NCBI RefSeq assembly: GCF_020171465.1 | Contig: NZ_JAIUZR010000004.1 | Location: 186,001-250,000 of the forward strand | Reading direction: 5' to 3' | DNA from: Lutimonas saemankumensis | GTDB lineage: Bacteria > Bacteroidota > Bacteroidia > Flavobacteriales > Flavobacteriaceae | DNA: 64,000 nucleotides | In this document: one piece after another, positions 1 to 12,105 of the stretch | Position numbering within the stretch: position 1 is the stretch's first letter | Layout of the letters: each line of letters starts with the position of its first letter | The notes under the pieces: model-generated | Database searches by the model: none | Told to the model about the DNA's origin: nothing | The model's input: the letters and a program-made list of their open reading frames with translations, nothing else | Translations under genes and position numbers: made by a program

Positions 1-435
1 TCTTATGACGCACATCAGGCCTATCTGGAATTTTACAGGCCCGCCGTTCATGTCATGAGAGGATTAAATGAGAAAAACGAACTGACGGAGTTACAGTCAA
101 AATTTTTCGAACCAACCAAGCCCAAAGAAGAATTATATGATCGAATCAATGACCCCTATGAAACGGTAAATTTGATAGATCACCCAGAATATCAGGCCGT
201 TGCCGACAAAATGAGGGGTTATTACGAGGATTGGAACACTGAAAATCACGACTATGGATTGGAAGAGATCATCTGGGAAAATTGCCCGCCTCCTAAATCG
301 GTTGAGATCATGGAATGGCTCAACAAGGAAAGGCCTGAAGTTATTGCCAAAATGAAGAAGGGAATAGAACCCGGATATGGCAAGTTGAATAAAGAATACC
401 AGAAAGCACAGAAAAATCAGGAAAAATCAAATTAG
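1..435 (+). CDS. Sulfatase, C-terminal fragment (cut by window edge)
   Basis: The frame is open from base 1 to the TAG at 433-435, so the gene begins outside the window. The visible 144 residues contain ELYDRINDPYETVNLI, which matches the conserved C-terminal ELYDLxxDPxExxNL stretch of family S1 (formylglycine-dependent) sulfatases. The catalytic Cys/Ser motif lies upstream and cannot be seen. The product would remove sulfate esters from a glycan, probably in the periplasm. The next gene, a GH2 beta-galactosidase, starts three bases after the stop, so the two are surely cotranscribed and point to a sulfated galactan or similar polymer. The fragment's family is fairly clear; its substrate is inference. 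Confidence 0.8.
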   Translation, partial: SYDAHQAYLEFYRPAVHVMRGLNEKNELTELQSKFFEPTKPKEELYDRINDPYETVNLIDHPEYQAVADKMRGYYEDWNTENHDYGLEEIIWENCPPPKSVEIMEWLNKERPEVIAKMKKGIEPGYGKLNKEYQKAQKNQEKSN

Positions 436-3611
<3,176 letters not shown>

Positions 3612-3612
<1 letters not shown>

Positions 3613-3656
3613 ATCTTTAGAAGAAATAGATTCTTTCGCAAACAAAGATCGTTTTT
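3612..3656. terminator. Possible terminator between convergent genes
   Basis: GATCTTT at 3612-3618 can pair with AAAGATC at 3644-3650, followed by GTTTTTG. It lies between the stop of the GH2 gene and the convergent end of the DUF1501 gene. The stem is short and the loop is long, so this is a weak candidate. Confidence 0.3.
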
Positions 3657-3684
3657 GAAGGACTGAAAATAAAAAAGTCATGGC

Positions 3685-4875
3685 TTAGATAAAATTCAGT
3701 TTATCAAAGCCTTTGTTTAGGATCTTTTGGTCATTTACCTCGAGCCATTTATCCAGAATGGTAGCATAAATTGACCTGAAATCCACCTTATAGATCAGAT
3801 CACCATTGGCATCAAGCTTTGAAAGGTTTGGTGCCGCATTATAAAATCCGCTTTTCTTCAGATTTTTTCCAATAATAAACAGATTGTTAGCCGTTCCATG
3901 ATCTGTACCTCCGGCCGCATTCTGTTTTACCCGGCGCCCAAATTCTGAAAAAGTTACCACCAGGGTGTCTTTGAAGCTGTCATTTTTCTCGAGGTCCTTA
4001 ATAAAGACTTCCATTGCATCTGCATAGGTTTTTAGTAATCTTTTTTGCTTGTTTTCCTGGCCGGCATGCGTATCAAATCCCGGCATAGACACATAATAAA
4101 CCTTGCTTTCAACTTCTGAATTGATAAACTGTGCCGTTGTTTTTAACTGTTTCGCAAAAGGATTGTTCGGATAGGTCTCTGTGCTTGTAAAGGTCCTGGA
4201 GGTTTCATAGATGTATTTCGCCGAAGACTCAGCTTCGATCATGGTCTTATACAAATATCCAAGATTATGTTCGCTCAAATGGGCGTCGCTTTGATGTTCC
4301 AGAACCTTTTTAAAGTATGGGGTTCGCATATTCCTGAACAGCACGGCTGGATTTTTGGTAGCTATTCCGTTAATTGTTTCTCCTTTCATCATCAAAGACA
4401 AACTATCATCCAGTTCAATCCCAGCATGCGGGTTTTGGCCATAGGTATCAATATATCGTCCTATCCATCCCGTATTTGAATATTCGTTGGAGTCGCTTGC
4501 CGTATGCCAGATATCCGTGGATCTGAAGTGAGATCGGTTTGGATTTGGATACCCCACATTGTTGATTATTGAAAGATATCCCTGATCATACAGGTTTTTC
4601 AAGGGGCCCAGATGAGCATGAAAACCCATTTCGTCATTGATCCTGATCAGATCATCTTTTGAAATAGCGATCCCGGGCCTGTTTTTATAATAGATATCAT
4701 TGCGATAAGGAACGATTGTATTCAACCCGTCATTACCGCCGGATAACTGTATGATCACAAGTTTTTTAAACCCTAAAGATCCATTAGGTATTCCTTCAAA
4801 GGCTTTTAAAAAACCGGGGACCATGAATAAGCTACTCGTCAAGCTGCTTTGTCTTATAAATTCTCTTCTTTTCAT
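3685..4875 (-). CDS. DUF1501 family exported protein
   Basis: A 396-residue protein. It starts MKRREFIRQSS, a basic head before a short hydrophobic stretch, as expected for an exported DUF1501 member (many carry Tat-like leaders, but no clear twin-Arg motif is visible here). Family landmarks are QLSGGNDGLNTIVPY near the N-terminus, a DTHAGQ motif and SEFGRRV..GGTDHGTAN near the C-terminus; the last two resemble the metal-binding region of the alkaline phosphatase/sulfatase fold. Its start is ten bases after the stop of the DUF1800 gene, and this pairing is recurrent in Bacteroidota and Planctomycetota. The function of the family is not known; a surface role in polymer handling is often guessed from context. 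Confidence 0.9.
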   Translation of the reverse strand: MKRREFIRQSSLTSSLFMVPGFLKAFEGIPNGSLGFKKLVIIQLSGGNDGLNTIVPYRNDIYYKNRPGIAISKDDLIRINDEMGFHAHLGPLKNLYDQGYLSIINNVGYPNPNRSHFRSTDIWHTASDSNEYSNTGWIGRYIDTYGQNPHAGIELDDSLSLMMKGETINGIATKNPAVLFRNMRTPYFKKVLEHQSDAHLSEHNLGYLYKTMIEAESSAKYIYETSRTFTSTETYPNNPFAKQLKTTAQFINSEVESKVYYVSMPGFDTHAGQENKQKRLLKTYADAMEVFIKDLEKNDSFKDTLVVTFSEFGRRVKQNAAGGTDHGTANNLFIIGKNLKKSGFYNAAPNLSKLDANGDLIYKVDFRSIYATILDKWLEVNDQKILNKGFDKLNFI

Positions 4876-4885
4876 TGGATTCAGG

Positions 4886-6277
4886 TTAACAGAGTTGATA
4901 TTCAGGAACAGACATCAATTGCACACAATACATTCGATGGTCATTTATTTTTAATTTTGAAAGGAAGTTTTCCGTATCCGAATCAATTTTAGCAATCAGA
5001 AGGGCCTGTTTCAATTCCTCTGGAGCGAGGTCGTCATACTGCCTGTCAAAATCCTCCCATGATCTGCTCACCTTTAAAAATCGCTTGCGGTTGTTTTGAT
5101 TCTGGTAGTATTTTTCAAACGAATCTTCAAACTCTCCTTTTTCATCTAGGTCAATACCGGTATTGCTCAAGAGTAAGGAAGCCAACTTCATCCTGAACAT
5201 CAAGGTATTCGAATCGATCCAGTTTCTATCGCCTTTCCATCCTGCAACATTAGGGGGGTACAATAATACCTGTCCCATCATTCGCTGCAAATACATCAAT
5301 TGATTTTTCTGCTCAAATTCAACAGGCACAAAGGTTTGAATGCCAACAAGGAGCTCAATGGGTGATTTGATCTTTACACCAATATTCCGTTCGTCATAAA
5401 ACCATTCAGAACTGAAAATATGTGCCATCAGGTTTTTGATGTCATAATCTTTATAAAATACGGCCGTGATCTCATCCAGATTCCCTTCATCAATAACGGG
5501 ATTTACAAAGTAGCGGTAAATTTTGCTACAAATAAATCGTGCACATTGTTCCTGGTCAAGGATTATATCAATGATGTCATCCCCGTCAAAATTTCCTGTT
5601 TTACCAAAAAACGTCTTTTTCCCGTAGTCATGCCGTTGCTGTCTCAGAACAAAATCTCCATTTCTCTTAAATGACCAGCCTGTAAAAGCCCTGGCTGCCT
5701 CTTTAATGTCCTGTTCTGTGTAGTTTCCCACGCCAAGGGTAAACAATTCCATTAATTCTCTTGCGAAATTTTCATTTGGGCTCTCCTTGACATTTTGCCT
5801 GTTATTCAAGTATTTTGTCATGGCCGCTTCTCTGGAAACTGCTTTGACAAATTGTTTAAAGTCCCCAAGTGCATACTTTCTCAGGGTATTGTTGTAATGT
5901 TGGACATAGAAGATATTATTGTCTCTGCAAACAAATACGTTGGCCCAGAACAAAGTCATCTTTTCATTAAGCAAAACTTCCGGCTTTTTCATTCGATCGA
6001 TCCAGGCAGCATTAAATTCCTTAATTTTTTCCATGCTCTTTTTTTGAAAATCCCTGAAATCTGACTTATCCATCCTGGCCATACCCTGCTTACGATTTGC
6101 CTGGACCTTGGCTTCAAGTTCAGTAAGATCGAGGACCAAAGGGTCGAACTGGTCAGTATGCCTGAACAGGGACGATACGACCTCAGGTTTTGAGTGCTGC
6201 TCAAGGGCATTCAAATCGCTGTACCCGATTCCAAATCCAGCTCTTAAATACAAGTGAAGAATGTGATTTCTTTTCAT
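4886..6277 (-). CDS. DUF1800 family protein
   Basis: About 463 residues from the chosen start. I chose the ATG at 6277 because the product then begins MKRNHILHLYLRAGFG, matching the family's usual N-terminus; an ATG at 6316 would add 13 residues. Conserved pieces include the RAGFG motif, FARELMELFTLGVGNYTE, ARAFTGWSF and the late PPNVAGWKGDRNWI. The protein is mostly helical and has no clear signal peptide. It precedes the DUF1501 gene in what looks like one transcript, and the two products probably act together. Biochemical activity is unknown. Confidence 0.88.
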   Translation of the reverse strand: MKRNHILHLYLRAGFGIGYSDLNALEQHSKPEVVSSLFRHTDQFDPLVLDLTELEAKVQANRKQGMARMDKSDFRDFQKKSMEKIKEFNAAWIDRMKKPEVLLNEKMTLFWANVFVCRDNNIFYVQHYNNTLRKYALGDFKQFVKAVSREAAMTKYLNNRQNVKESPNENFARELMELFTLGVGNYTEQDIKEAARAFTGWSFKRNGDFVLRQQRHDYGKKTFFGKTGNFDGDDIIDIILDQEQCARFICSKIYRYFVNPVIDEGNLDEITAVFYKDYDIKNLMAHIFSSEWFYDERNIGVKIKSPIELLVGIQTFVPVEFEQKNQLMYLQRMMGQVLLYPPNVAGWKGDRNWIDSNTLMFRMKLASLLLSNTGIDLDEKGEFEDSFEKYYQNQNNRKRFLKVSRSWEDFDRQYDDLAPEELKQALLIAKIDSDTENFLSKLKINDHRMYCVQLMSVPEYQLC

Positions 6278-6354
6278 AGCCATAACTTTATCATTAAAAC
6301 TTTGACCTGAATCCATATAAAAGGTTTAATCTAATTTGTTCTTTTCCTATGAAT

Positions 6355-7647
6355 TTATTCTTCAATCTCAATCGAAAGCCATCGCTCCATGGCGGCAGTA
6401 AATCGCTGTTTTTCTTCCTCGGTCATGTTTTTGATCCTGGCATTTCCATGATGTTTTCCCTCCATAAAAAACCATTCAGCGTCTCCATTTTCACTTTCAG
6501 GAACAGCCGTGGCCGACCAGGTGTCTATGGCTCCATTGATGTAAGCCATTCGGTCGACTCCTTTTTGGAGCCAGGCATTGACTTCTTTTAAAAGTTGTCC
6601 GTCAAAGGTTACCTCCATTTTATTCGGAACAAAGGTAGCCTGGGGGTTCTCGTCATTTGGCAGCGACACTAAAAAGCCTTCAAATTTACTGGTTTCATAA
6701 CCATAATAACCCATTTCCTGAGCCGACTGATAATAGTGGGACCCGTATGTCTTAATCTGTTCATCGCCAAAAAAAGCGATATCCGAAATGGACAATAAGT
6801 ATTTTGCCATTTCTTCAGCAGAGGCGCTTTCATCGGGAATAGCCCCGCAGTCATGACCATACTGCCAAAAAGAAAACGGATATTCCAAAACCGTAAATTC
6901 AAAAGCCTCCTCAAAACTGTGGTAGGTAAAATCCACTTTGGCTCCCAGGCTGTAAAATTTCATAAGGGGTAATACTTCTTCTCTTGCCGACAGGATCCTT
7001 TCCTGAAATGACCTGATATCTTGCCTACACTCATCCGACCCGACTGTTTCCAGAAAACTGTATAATCTCTGATCTTCCACTTCACGGTTGATAGGTGCCA
7101 CATAAGGTACACTGACATCCACATCCTCGGGATAGAAATAACGGTAATAGATGGTGGTGGCACCTCCTTTGGAAATACCGGTGCTCACCCATTTGGCCTG
7201 GTAAATGGCTCCAAAAAGTTGTCGGATATGATGAAGGTCAGCGGTAGCCTGTTTTAAATTCAGGTAATTATAATCTAAGGTGTCAGGCATGCTTTCTCCA
7301 AAAAAACGATGCTCTACATCGATCTGATTGGCTCCCAGAAAATCAGCAAGCTCACCGATATAGTTTCTCGTACGGGTATATCCCTGCGTAATGATCACGG
7401 TGGGACGATCATATCCCTTATGTGATAAAAAGGCACGCTGATAAAAGTGCCCCTTAGAAGGATCGTCATGATCCAAAGGTTGTTTGATCTTCAGTTCATA
7501 AGAAGCTTCATAGTCCTTGGCCGTTTTAATTTCCGTAAAAATCACATCCGGTAACTGGTACAGCAGGTCTTCAAAAACTGGTTCCTGTGCCGAGGTCAAT
7601 TTCATGCCAGCGACTATAAACAGTAGGGTAAAAATGTATTTTTTCAT
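6355..7647 (-). CDS. Peptidase S28 (PS-10 type tripeptidyl aminopeptidase), exported
   Basis: A 430-residue protein with a signal peptide (MKKYIFTLLFIVAGMKLTSAQ, cleavage near the SAQ). It has an alpha/beta-hydrolase fold with VEHRFFGES near residue 112 and the nucleophile Ser159 in the GISKGG elbow. The late GKHHG motif supplies the catalytic His. These are landmarks of the S28 family, which includes prolyl carboxypeptidases and the bacterial PS-10 peptidase that releases N-terminal tripeptides. It probably acts in the periplasm or outer membrane on peptides. It starts 27 bases after the stop of the DUF5916 gene on the same strand. Family assignment is firm; the exact cleavage preference is not. 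Confidence 0.88.
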   Translation of the reverse strand: MKKYIFTLLFIVAGMKLTSAQEPVFEDLLYQLPDVIFTEIKTAKDYEASYELKIKQPLDHDDPSKGHFYQRAFLSHKGYDRPTVIITQGYTRTRNYIGELADFLGANQIDVEHRFFGESMPDTLDYNYLNLKQATADLHHIRQLFGAIYQAKWVSTGISKGGATTIYYRYFYPEDVDVSVPYVAPINREVEDQRLYSFLETVGSDECRQDIRSFQERILSAREEVLPLMKFYSLGAKVDFTYHSFEEAFEFTVLEYPFSFWQYGHDCGAIPDESASAEEMAKYLLSISDIAFFGDEQIKTYGSHYYQSAQEMGYYGYETSKFEGFLVSLPNDENPQATFVPNKMEVTFDGQLLKEVNAWLQKGVDRMAYINGAIDTWSATAVPESENGDAEWFFMEGKHHGNARIKNMTEEEKQRFTAAMERWLSIEIEE

Positions 7648-7674
7648 GGTGATTAGTATTTATTCTTAATTTCT

Positions 7675-9894
7675 TTAAATATTGATCCAGTAGGTAAACT
7701 TCAGGATTAGCGCCCTGGTTCCGGGTGCGAATGGAGTTGTTTTGTAATTGTCATTGTAAACCACATAAAGATCCGATAAAGGTTTAAACCTCCATTGAAG
7801 CCTTGAGTTGACACTAAAATCCTCATCCTGGCTGTTATACTGTATAAATGTAGACCAAAAAAGGTTCTTTGTAAAGGTAAATTCAAATTTCGGGCCGACG
7901 AACCAGATAGAGGCGGTGGAATATGGGTCTGGCAGATCAATGTAATTATAGCTGGACCTGAACGAAGCCGTAAAATAAGGCTGCAACCTTAATCTAAAAT
8001 CGCTGGTCAGGGAATATCTGTATCCGTTAAAAAACTGACCAAGGTCGGTTCGGGCGGTAAAGGAAAAATCCTTCCTCCGATCCGACTCATAGGTAAAATC
8101 AAATTTGCTGTAATTGTATTCACTGAAAGCCGGGAGGGGTTCTCCTTCATCAGAACCAGTAGGATCAAAATCTTCGAGCAAATAAGTATAACGATGATTC
8201 AGGGCCATCTCTATACTGCTTTGGTTCCTCAGTTGTATCTGATATTCAAGGTCAACCATCCCATCGGTATATTTGAAGTCCAGGTCCGGGCTCCAGGTAG
8301 AATTTGCCCTGACCTCTATGGTATGTGTATTCACTTTTGACCCGACAGGATAAAAAACGCGGGTTGCCACCGGATCAACGGTGATGATATCATTACGCCT
8401 TACAAAACCCAGGTCTGCCTGAAAATCCTCTCCCACATAAGTGCTCCCGAGATTGAACTTCCATTCCCGGGTATTGTATTCCAGATAGCCCCCTGAAGAA
8501 AAGTCTTTATCTCCGGTTTCTGGTGCAAAGGATTTGTGCAGATAGGCTCTTCCTATCCATTTATTGTCTTCTGTCCTTAAATTAAAATCCAGTCCGAGCA
8601 CACGGTTAAATTCTTCGGCATCCTCAACAAAATCGGACATTTTGGTCACCTGCCGGTTTACGAAAATAAACCCCACTGTTGAGCGGCTAAATACTTTTTG
8701 CTGAACGGCAACCACGGTATTGTTATTGGTCGGAATCTCATTGGCAGCATCTTCAGCCGTCTGTATATTGAGCACCCCGATTCTTAAATTCTCATTGATC
8801 TTTCCACTTAACCTTGCCCCGGCAATAATGGAGTTTTCGATGTTATCCCCTTCCAGATCCTCAGCAATACCAATGCGTCTCGAAAAAAACGGATTGGCCG
8901 CCCTGGCATTCCCAAAATCAGAGAACAGGTCGGCATTATCGATAAAAAACTGCCTTTTTTCAGGCAAAAACACCTCAAAACGGGTTAAATTAATGACCAG
9001 CTCATCCACCTCTACCTGGGAAAAATCCGGATTGATCGTAAGATCCAGGTTCAAACTGTTCCCAAAAGGAATTTTAGCATCACCTCCTATCGAAAAATCA
9101 GTGGTCGTTTGATCAATATCAAAATCCTTAGTCACATTACCTGACACATAGGGAATCAGGGCAAATTGGGTTTTGACCTTGTCCAGTGGCCTTTCAAAGA
9201 TCATATCCCCCATAAAAGCAAGATTGGTCAGGGTCTGATTTTGGGGGATCCGTGACCAGGAACTTATTTCATTTGATTGAGTATCAAATCGGTAAGAATT
9301 AAATCGCCAAACCGTTTCCTGATCCTTAAATTTAAAAGATGCCAGGGGAATCTTCATTTCAGCGATATAATAATCACCGTAGATTTTTGATGCATTTTCC
9401 CATTTCACGTCCCAGGTATTAATAAAGTCCCTGTAATTGGCTCCACCTCCGGATATCAAAGCCTCTCTTTGCACTCCCTGGGAATTACTGCCAAAGAAAA
9501 ATGCATTGGCACCGTCTTTATAGGTATCAAAAAGCAAGTTGATATTATCATTGCCACGGGCATCAAAATCCCTCTTTAATGAAGGAACGATAAAATCTTC
9601 TCCCTTTGCAAAAACCTTGATGGCTATATAGAGGTATTTGTTGTCATAAAGCATCCTGATTTCTGTCCGATCACTGCTTTTGAGAGAATCGGTTGGAAAA
9701 TATTGCCAGAAATCTCCTGCCGCTTCAGCTAAATTCCAGACATCTTCATCCAAAGAACCGTCTATATCGATCAATTTGTTCATCCACTTTACGTGAATCT
9801 CCTTTTGTTCAAGTTTAAGGGAATCCTGCGCCGCAAGAAACTGCAACCCAAAAAGTAAGAAAAGAAAAACAAGACTCTTGATCGGTTTCAACAT
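7675..9894 (-). CDS. DUF5916 / CBM9-like domain outer-membrane-associated protein
   Basis: I take the ATG at 9894 (MLKPIKSLVFLFLLFG, a signal peptide) over a TTG at 9909, giving 739 residues. The N-terminal part (about residues 30-235) has the sandwich pattern of family 9 carbohydrate-binding-like domains, with IDGSLDEDVW and MLYDNKYLYIAIKVFA. The rest is rich in alternating beta-strands with aromatic residues (YRYSLTSDFRLRL, FTYWINI at the C-terminus), as in the DUF5916 family, and may form a beta-barrel in the outer membrane. A terminal aromatic or hydrophobic residue fits BAM-dependent insertion. It is first in a same-strand run with the S28 peptidase, DUF1800 and DUF1501 genes. Function is unknown. 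Confidence 0.85.
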   Translation of the reverse strand: MLKPIKSLVFLFLLFGLQFLAAQDSLKLEQKEIHVKWMNKLIDIDGSLDEDVWNLAEAAGDFWQYFPTDSLKSSDRTEIRMLYDNKYLYIAIKVFAKGEDFIVPSLKRDFDARGNDNINLLFDTYKDGANAFFFGSNSQGVQREALISGGGANYRDFINTWDVKWENASKIYGDYYIAEMKIPLASFKFKDQETVWRFNSYRFDTQSNEISSWSRIPQNQTLTNLAFMGDMIFERPLDKVKTQFALIPYVSGNVTKDFDIDQTTTDFSIGGDAKIPFGNSLNLDLTINPDFSQVEVDELVINLTRFEVFLPEKRQFFIDNADLFSDFGNARAANPFFSRRIGIAEDLEGDNIENSIIAGARLSGKINENLRIGVLNIQTAEDAANEIPTNNNTVVAVQQKVFSRSTVGFIFVNRQVTKMSDFVEDAEEFNRVLGLDFNLRTEDNKWIGRAYLHKSFAPETGDKDFSSGGYLEYNTREWKFNLGSTYVGEDFQADLGFVRRNDIITVDPVATRVFYPVGSKVNTHTIEVRANSTWSPDLDFKYTDGMVDLEYQIQLRNQSSIEMALNHRYTYLLEDFDPTGSDEGEPLPAFSEYNYSKFDFTYESDRRKDFSFTARTDLGQFFNGYRYSLTSDFRLRLQPYFTASFRSSYNYIDLPDPYSTASIWFVGPKFEFTFTKNLFWSTFIQYNSQDEDFSVNSRLQWRFKPLSDLYVVYNDNYKTTPFAPGTRALILKFTYWINI

Positions 9895-9977
9895 ACCCAC
9901 ATTTAACAAAGCTAATATAATAAGCTACTGATTAATAAAACATGATTTTTATCGAATAAATAGGATGTAATTCGATG

Positions 9978-9993
9978 TACCCTGAACAGGGTA
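9978..9993. promoter_or_regulatory. 16-bp inverted repeat in the divergent intergenic region
   Basis: TACCCTGAACAGGGTA is an inverted repeat with 7-bp arms and an AA centre, followed by eight T residues on the plus strand. It sits between the DUF5916 gene (minus) and the promoter of the lipoprotein gene at 10067 (plus). The arms are typical in size for a dimeric regulator's operator. Read as RNA it could also be a terminator, but no plus-strand gene lies upstream. Confidence 0.45.
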
Positions 9994-10007
9994 TTTTTTT
10001 TGAAATA

Positions 10008-10039
10008 TTTGCTTAAAATCCTGATATCCTGTAGTTTTG
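10008..10039 (+). promoter_or_regulatory. Bacteroidota-type promoter for the lipoprotein gene
   Basis: TTTG at 10008-10011 and TAGTTTTG at 10032-10039 match the -33 TTTG and -7 TAnnTTTG consensus with a 20-bp spacer. Transcription should begin near 10046, about 20 bases before the ATG at 10067. Confidence 0.65.
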
Positions 10040-10066
10040 CCTGGTAATATCTAAATAATTCAAGCT

Positions 10067-10753
10067 ATGAAGAATTTCAAATGTTTAAGTGCATGCATTG
10101 TTTTTATCTCTCTTCTTGTTATCTCATGTGATAACTCAGAAGGTATCGATACGGACATGGCACTGGAGACAGAGGCTTCTCTTAAATCTGGAAAGTCCGC
10201 TTTGAAAAATGCCAATGAAGATTGTGCTACCATCCAGGACGGAACTATTCTCGATGCAGATGGTAATGTAATCACAACCGGGTTTAATGCCGATGGATAC
10301 AATTATCAGGCAAGAATTTTCAGGGGAACCTTTGATGACCCTCTATATGAAGGATGGTTTATAGAAGATATCTGGAACGATGCATTTTTATCCAATAAAG
10401 ACTGTGACGGGGACAACCGATTGGATTATGCCCTTGGACAGGATAACTACCGAGGAACAGGTGCCTGGTTGATCAACAAATACACGGGTTCACATGAAGA
10501 CAAAGACGGGAATATTTGTAACGTAAAACAGGTTATCAAATACGTAGCTGTACCAGTAAATGCCACAAGTGTCGCTGGAGGGCCTAATGGACATAATGTT
10601 TTTCTAGATGAAAATGGTCATGAAATCGGCTTGGATCTTCAATATGAAGGTTATGAAGATTTCGCGTTGATCCAGCTGATCTGGCAGGATCCTTGCCGAG
10701 AGTTATCAGGAAAATATTTTAACTTCCCGCCTCCACGCCTCGGAAACAGATAA
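10067..10753 (+). CDS. Unknown lipoprotein
   Basis: A 228-residue protein with a lipoprotein signal peptide: hydrophobic core then LLVISC, with Cys21 as the probable lipidated residue. The mature part is acidic and rich in Asp, Asn and Gly, with segments such as CDGDNRLDYALGQDN. It holds four further Cys residues (in NEDC, NKDC, GNIC and DPCREL) that could make two disulfides after export. I recognise no domain. It has its own strong promoter upstream and a good terminator downstream, so it is a single-gene unit. An extracellular or periplasmic binding role is possible but not shown. Confidence 0.8.
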   Translation: MKNFKCLSACIVFISLLVISCDNSEGIDTDMALETEASLKSGKSALKNANEDCATIQDGTILDADGNVITTGFNADGYNYQARIFRGTFDDPLYEGWFIEDIWNDAFLSNKDCDGDNRLDYALGQDNYRGTGAWLINKYTGSHEDKDGNICNVKQVIKYVAVPVNATSVAGGPNGHNVFLDENGHEIGLDLQYEGYEDFALIQLIWQDPCRELSGKYFNFPPPRLGNR

Positions 10754-10773
10754 AAACATTCAACTATAAAATC

Positions 10774-10805
10774 AAAAAAGACTACACAAATGGTAGTCTT
10801 TTTTT
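10774..10805 (+). terminator. Rho-independent terminator
   Basis: AAAAAAGACTAC pairs with GTAGTCTTTTTTT across a loop of seven bases, ending in a T run. It lies 20 bases after the stop of the lipoprotein gene. Confidence 0.85.
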
Positions 10806-10885
10806 GTACTCGCAATTTTACACCCTTTTTACCAATTTTCATGATTTTTATCATATTCTCAATATTATGTTAATATTTTGTCATA

Positions 10886-10919
10886 TTTGCTTTATATATA
10901 AAACATTTTATTATTTTTG
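10886..10919 (+). promoter_or_regulatory. Bacteroidota-type promoter for the 117-residue secreted protein
   Basis: TTTG at 10886-10889 and TATTTTTG at 10912-10919 fit the -33/-7 consensus with a 22-bp spacer. The region around it is very AT-rich. The start codon follows at 10959, leaving a leader of about 33 bases. Confidence 0.7.
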
Positions 10920-10958
10920 TATTAAATCAAATATTTCAACAGAATTAAAAATAAGGTT

Positions 10959-11312
10959 ATGACAAAAAAATTCGCGGTACTGGCATTGATGTTTTTGACG
11001 TTTGGCATGGGATGGGCACAAACCTCAGAAGAACAAAAGACTACAATAAATTGGGAAGAAGTTCAGGTGGTCTATGACCTTAATGAGGTGGCAGAGATGA
11101 CCCAGGGAAGTAAAATGACAGAAACCATCAAGACCAGCCTTAATTTTGGCACCAAGTCAAAGGTCAAAAAGAATTGTTTGAAGGAACTAAAAAAACAGGC
11201 TGCTGAAAAAGGCTACTCGGTGATCTATATCGATGAAGAAGCATCCAAAGACAAACGATTCAATAAAAGAGGAATCGAAGTTACTTTAGTGGGTATTGGT
11301 TATAAGGGATAA
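10959..11312 (+). CDS. Small secreted protein of unknown function
   Basis: A 117-residue protein with a clear signal peptide (MTKKFAVLALMFLTFGMGWAQ). The mature part is about 96 residues and highly charged. Its second half (NCLKELKKQAAEKGYSVIYI, then RGIEVTLVGIGYKG) alternates a helix and strands, like small alpha/beta metal- or ligand-binding domains where a conserved helix precedes a GYxxVY strand. I cannot name the family. It is transcribed alone from a good promoter and is convergent with the PAS-LuxR gene. Confidence 0.78.
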   Translation: MTKKFAVLALMFLTFGMGWAQTSEEQKTTINWEEVQVVYDLNEVAEMTQGSKMTETIKTSLNFGTKSKVKKNCLKELKKQAAEKGYSVIYIDEEASKDKRFNKRGIEVTLVGIGYKG

Positions 11313-11334
11313 GTTTTAAAATCCTCGAAACGTT

Positions 11335-12075
11335 TTACCTCAGCTTATAATTATGGTTGAGGATTCCTTTGGATTCGCAAAAAACCTTGAGTTCATACGG
11401 GCTGCTACAGGAAGATTTTTTATATATGTTCTTCCTGTGTGTAGCCACTGTATGTTCACTGATAAAAAGATTTTCAGCAATTTCACGGTTGGTTATACCC
11501 TTAAACATTTCCACGATAACTTCAACCTCTCTTGAAGTAAAAAAATCCTGGTAGGCTTCGTAAATTTTTCTTTGAAAAGATTCCTGATCAAGATTCTTCG
11601 CCTTAAAAGAATAACTAACAATGTCTTTCTCACTGGTAAAACTCACATCTGTCATACGGGTAATAGATTTCATACGCTTCCCGTTTTTATCCAGATCGTA
11701 AATAAATGATTGACTCAGTACTGTAATATAAGTTCCGTCCTTCTTGCGCCGTCTGTATTTCAGGAACAATGAATTCTGGTCTCCTTCCCTGGAATTTTTC
11801 AAGGTATGAAGTATGGCTTCCTGAATTACCTTTATTATGACTTCTTTATCCTGAGGATGAAATCCTTCAAAGAGCAGCTCAGCATTCATCTCTTCATCGG
11901 AATAACCTAACAGGCTTTGAAATCCTTTTTTATGGATTAGTTCATTTTTATTAAAATCCAAAATGTATAAACATTCATTACTCAAGATCTTCTGATCCTC
12001 AAAACCAGAAATCTCCTGCTCCAAAGAAATATCATTCTCAAGCAAAGTATGAATCATATCTAAAAATCCTTTCAT
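11335..12075 (-). CDS. PAS-domain LuxR-type transcriptional regulator
   Basis: A 246-residue cytoplasmic protein. Residues about 20-145 form a PAS fold (ECLYILDFNKNELIHKKGFQSLLGY, then the FKYRRRKKDG-like strand LKYRRRKKDGTYI). Residues about 175-240 form a LuxR/FixJ-type helix-turn-helix with FTSREVEVIVEMFKGITNREIAENLFIS and HTVATHRKNIYKK, in which the recognition helix is well conserved. It probably senses a small molecule or redox state and binds DNA as a dimer. It is divergent from the membrane protein gene at 12304, and a long inverted repeat lies between them. Its target genes are not evident. Confidence 0.87.
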   Translation of the reverse strand: MKGFLDMIHTLLENDISLEQEISGFEDQKILSNECLYILDFNKNELIHKKGFQSLLGYSDEEMNAELLFEGFHPQDKEVIIKVIQEAILHTLKNSREGDQNSLFLKYRRRKKDGTYITVLSQSFIYDLDKNGKRMKSITRMTDVSFTSEKDIVSYSFKAKNLDQESFQRKIYEAYQDFFTSREVEVIVEMFKGITNREIAENLFISEHTVATHRKNIYKKSSCSSPYELKVFCESKGILNHNYKLR

Positions 12076-12105
12076 ACCATTTTACTATTAGAAATGTTAC
12101 GTAAA

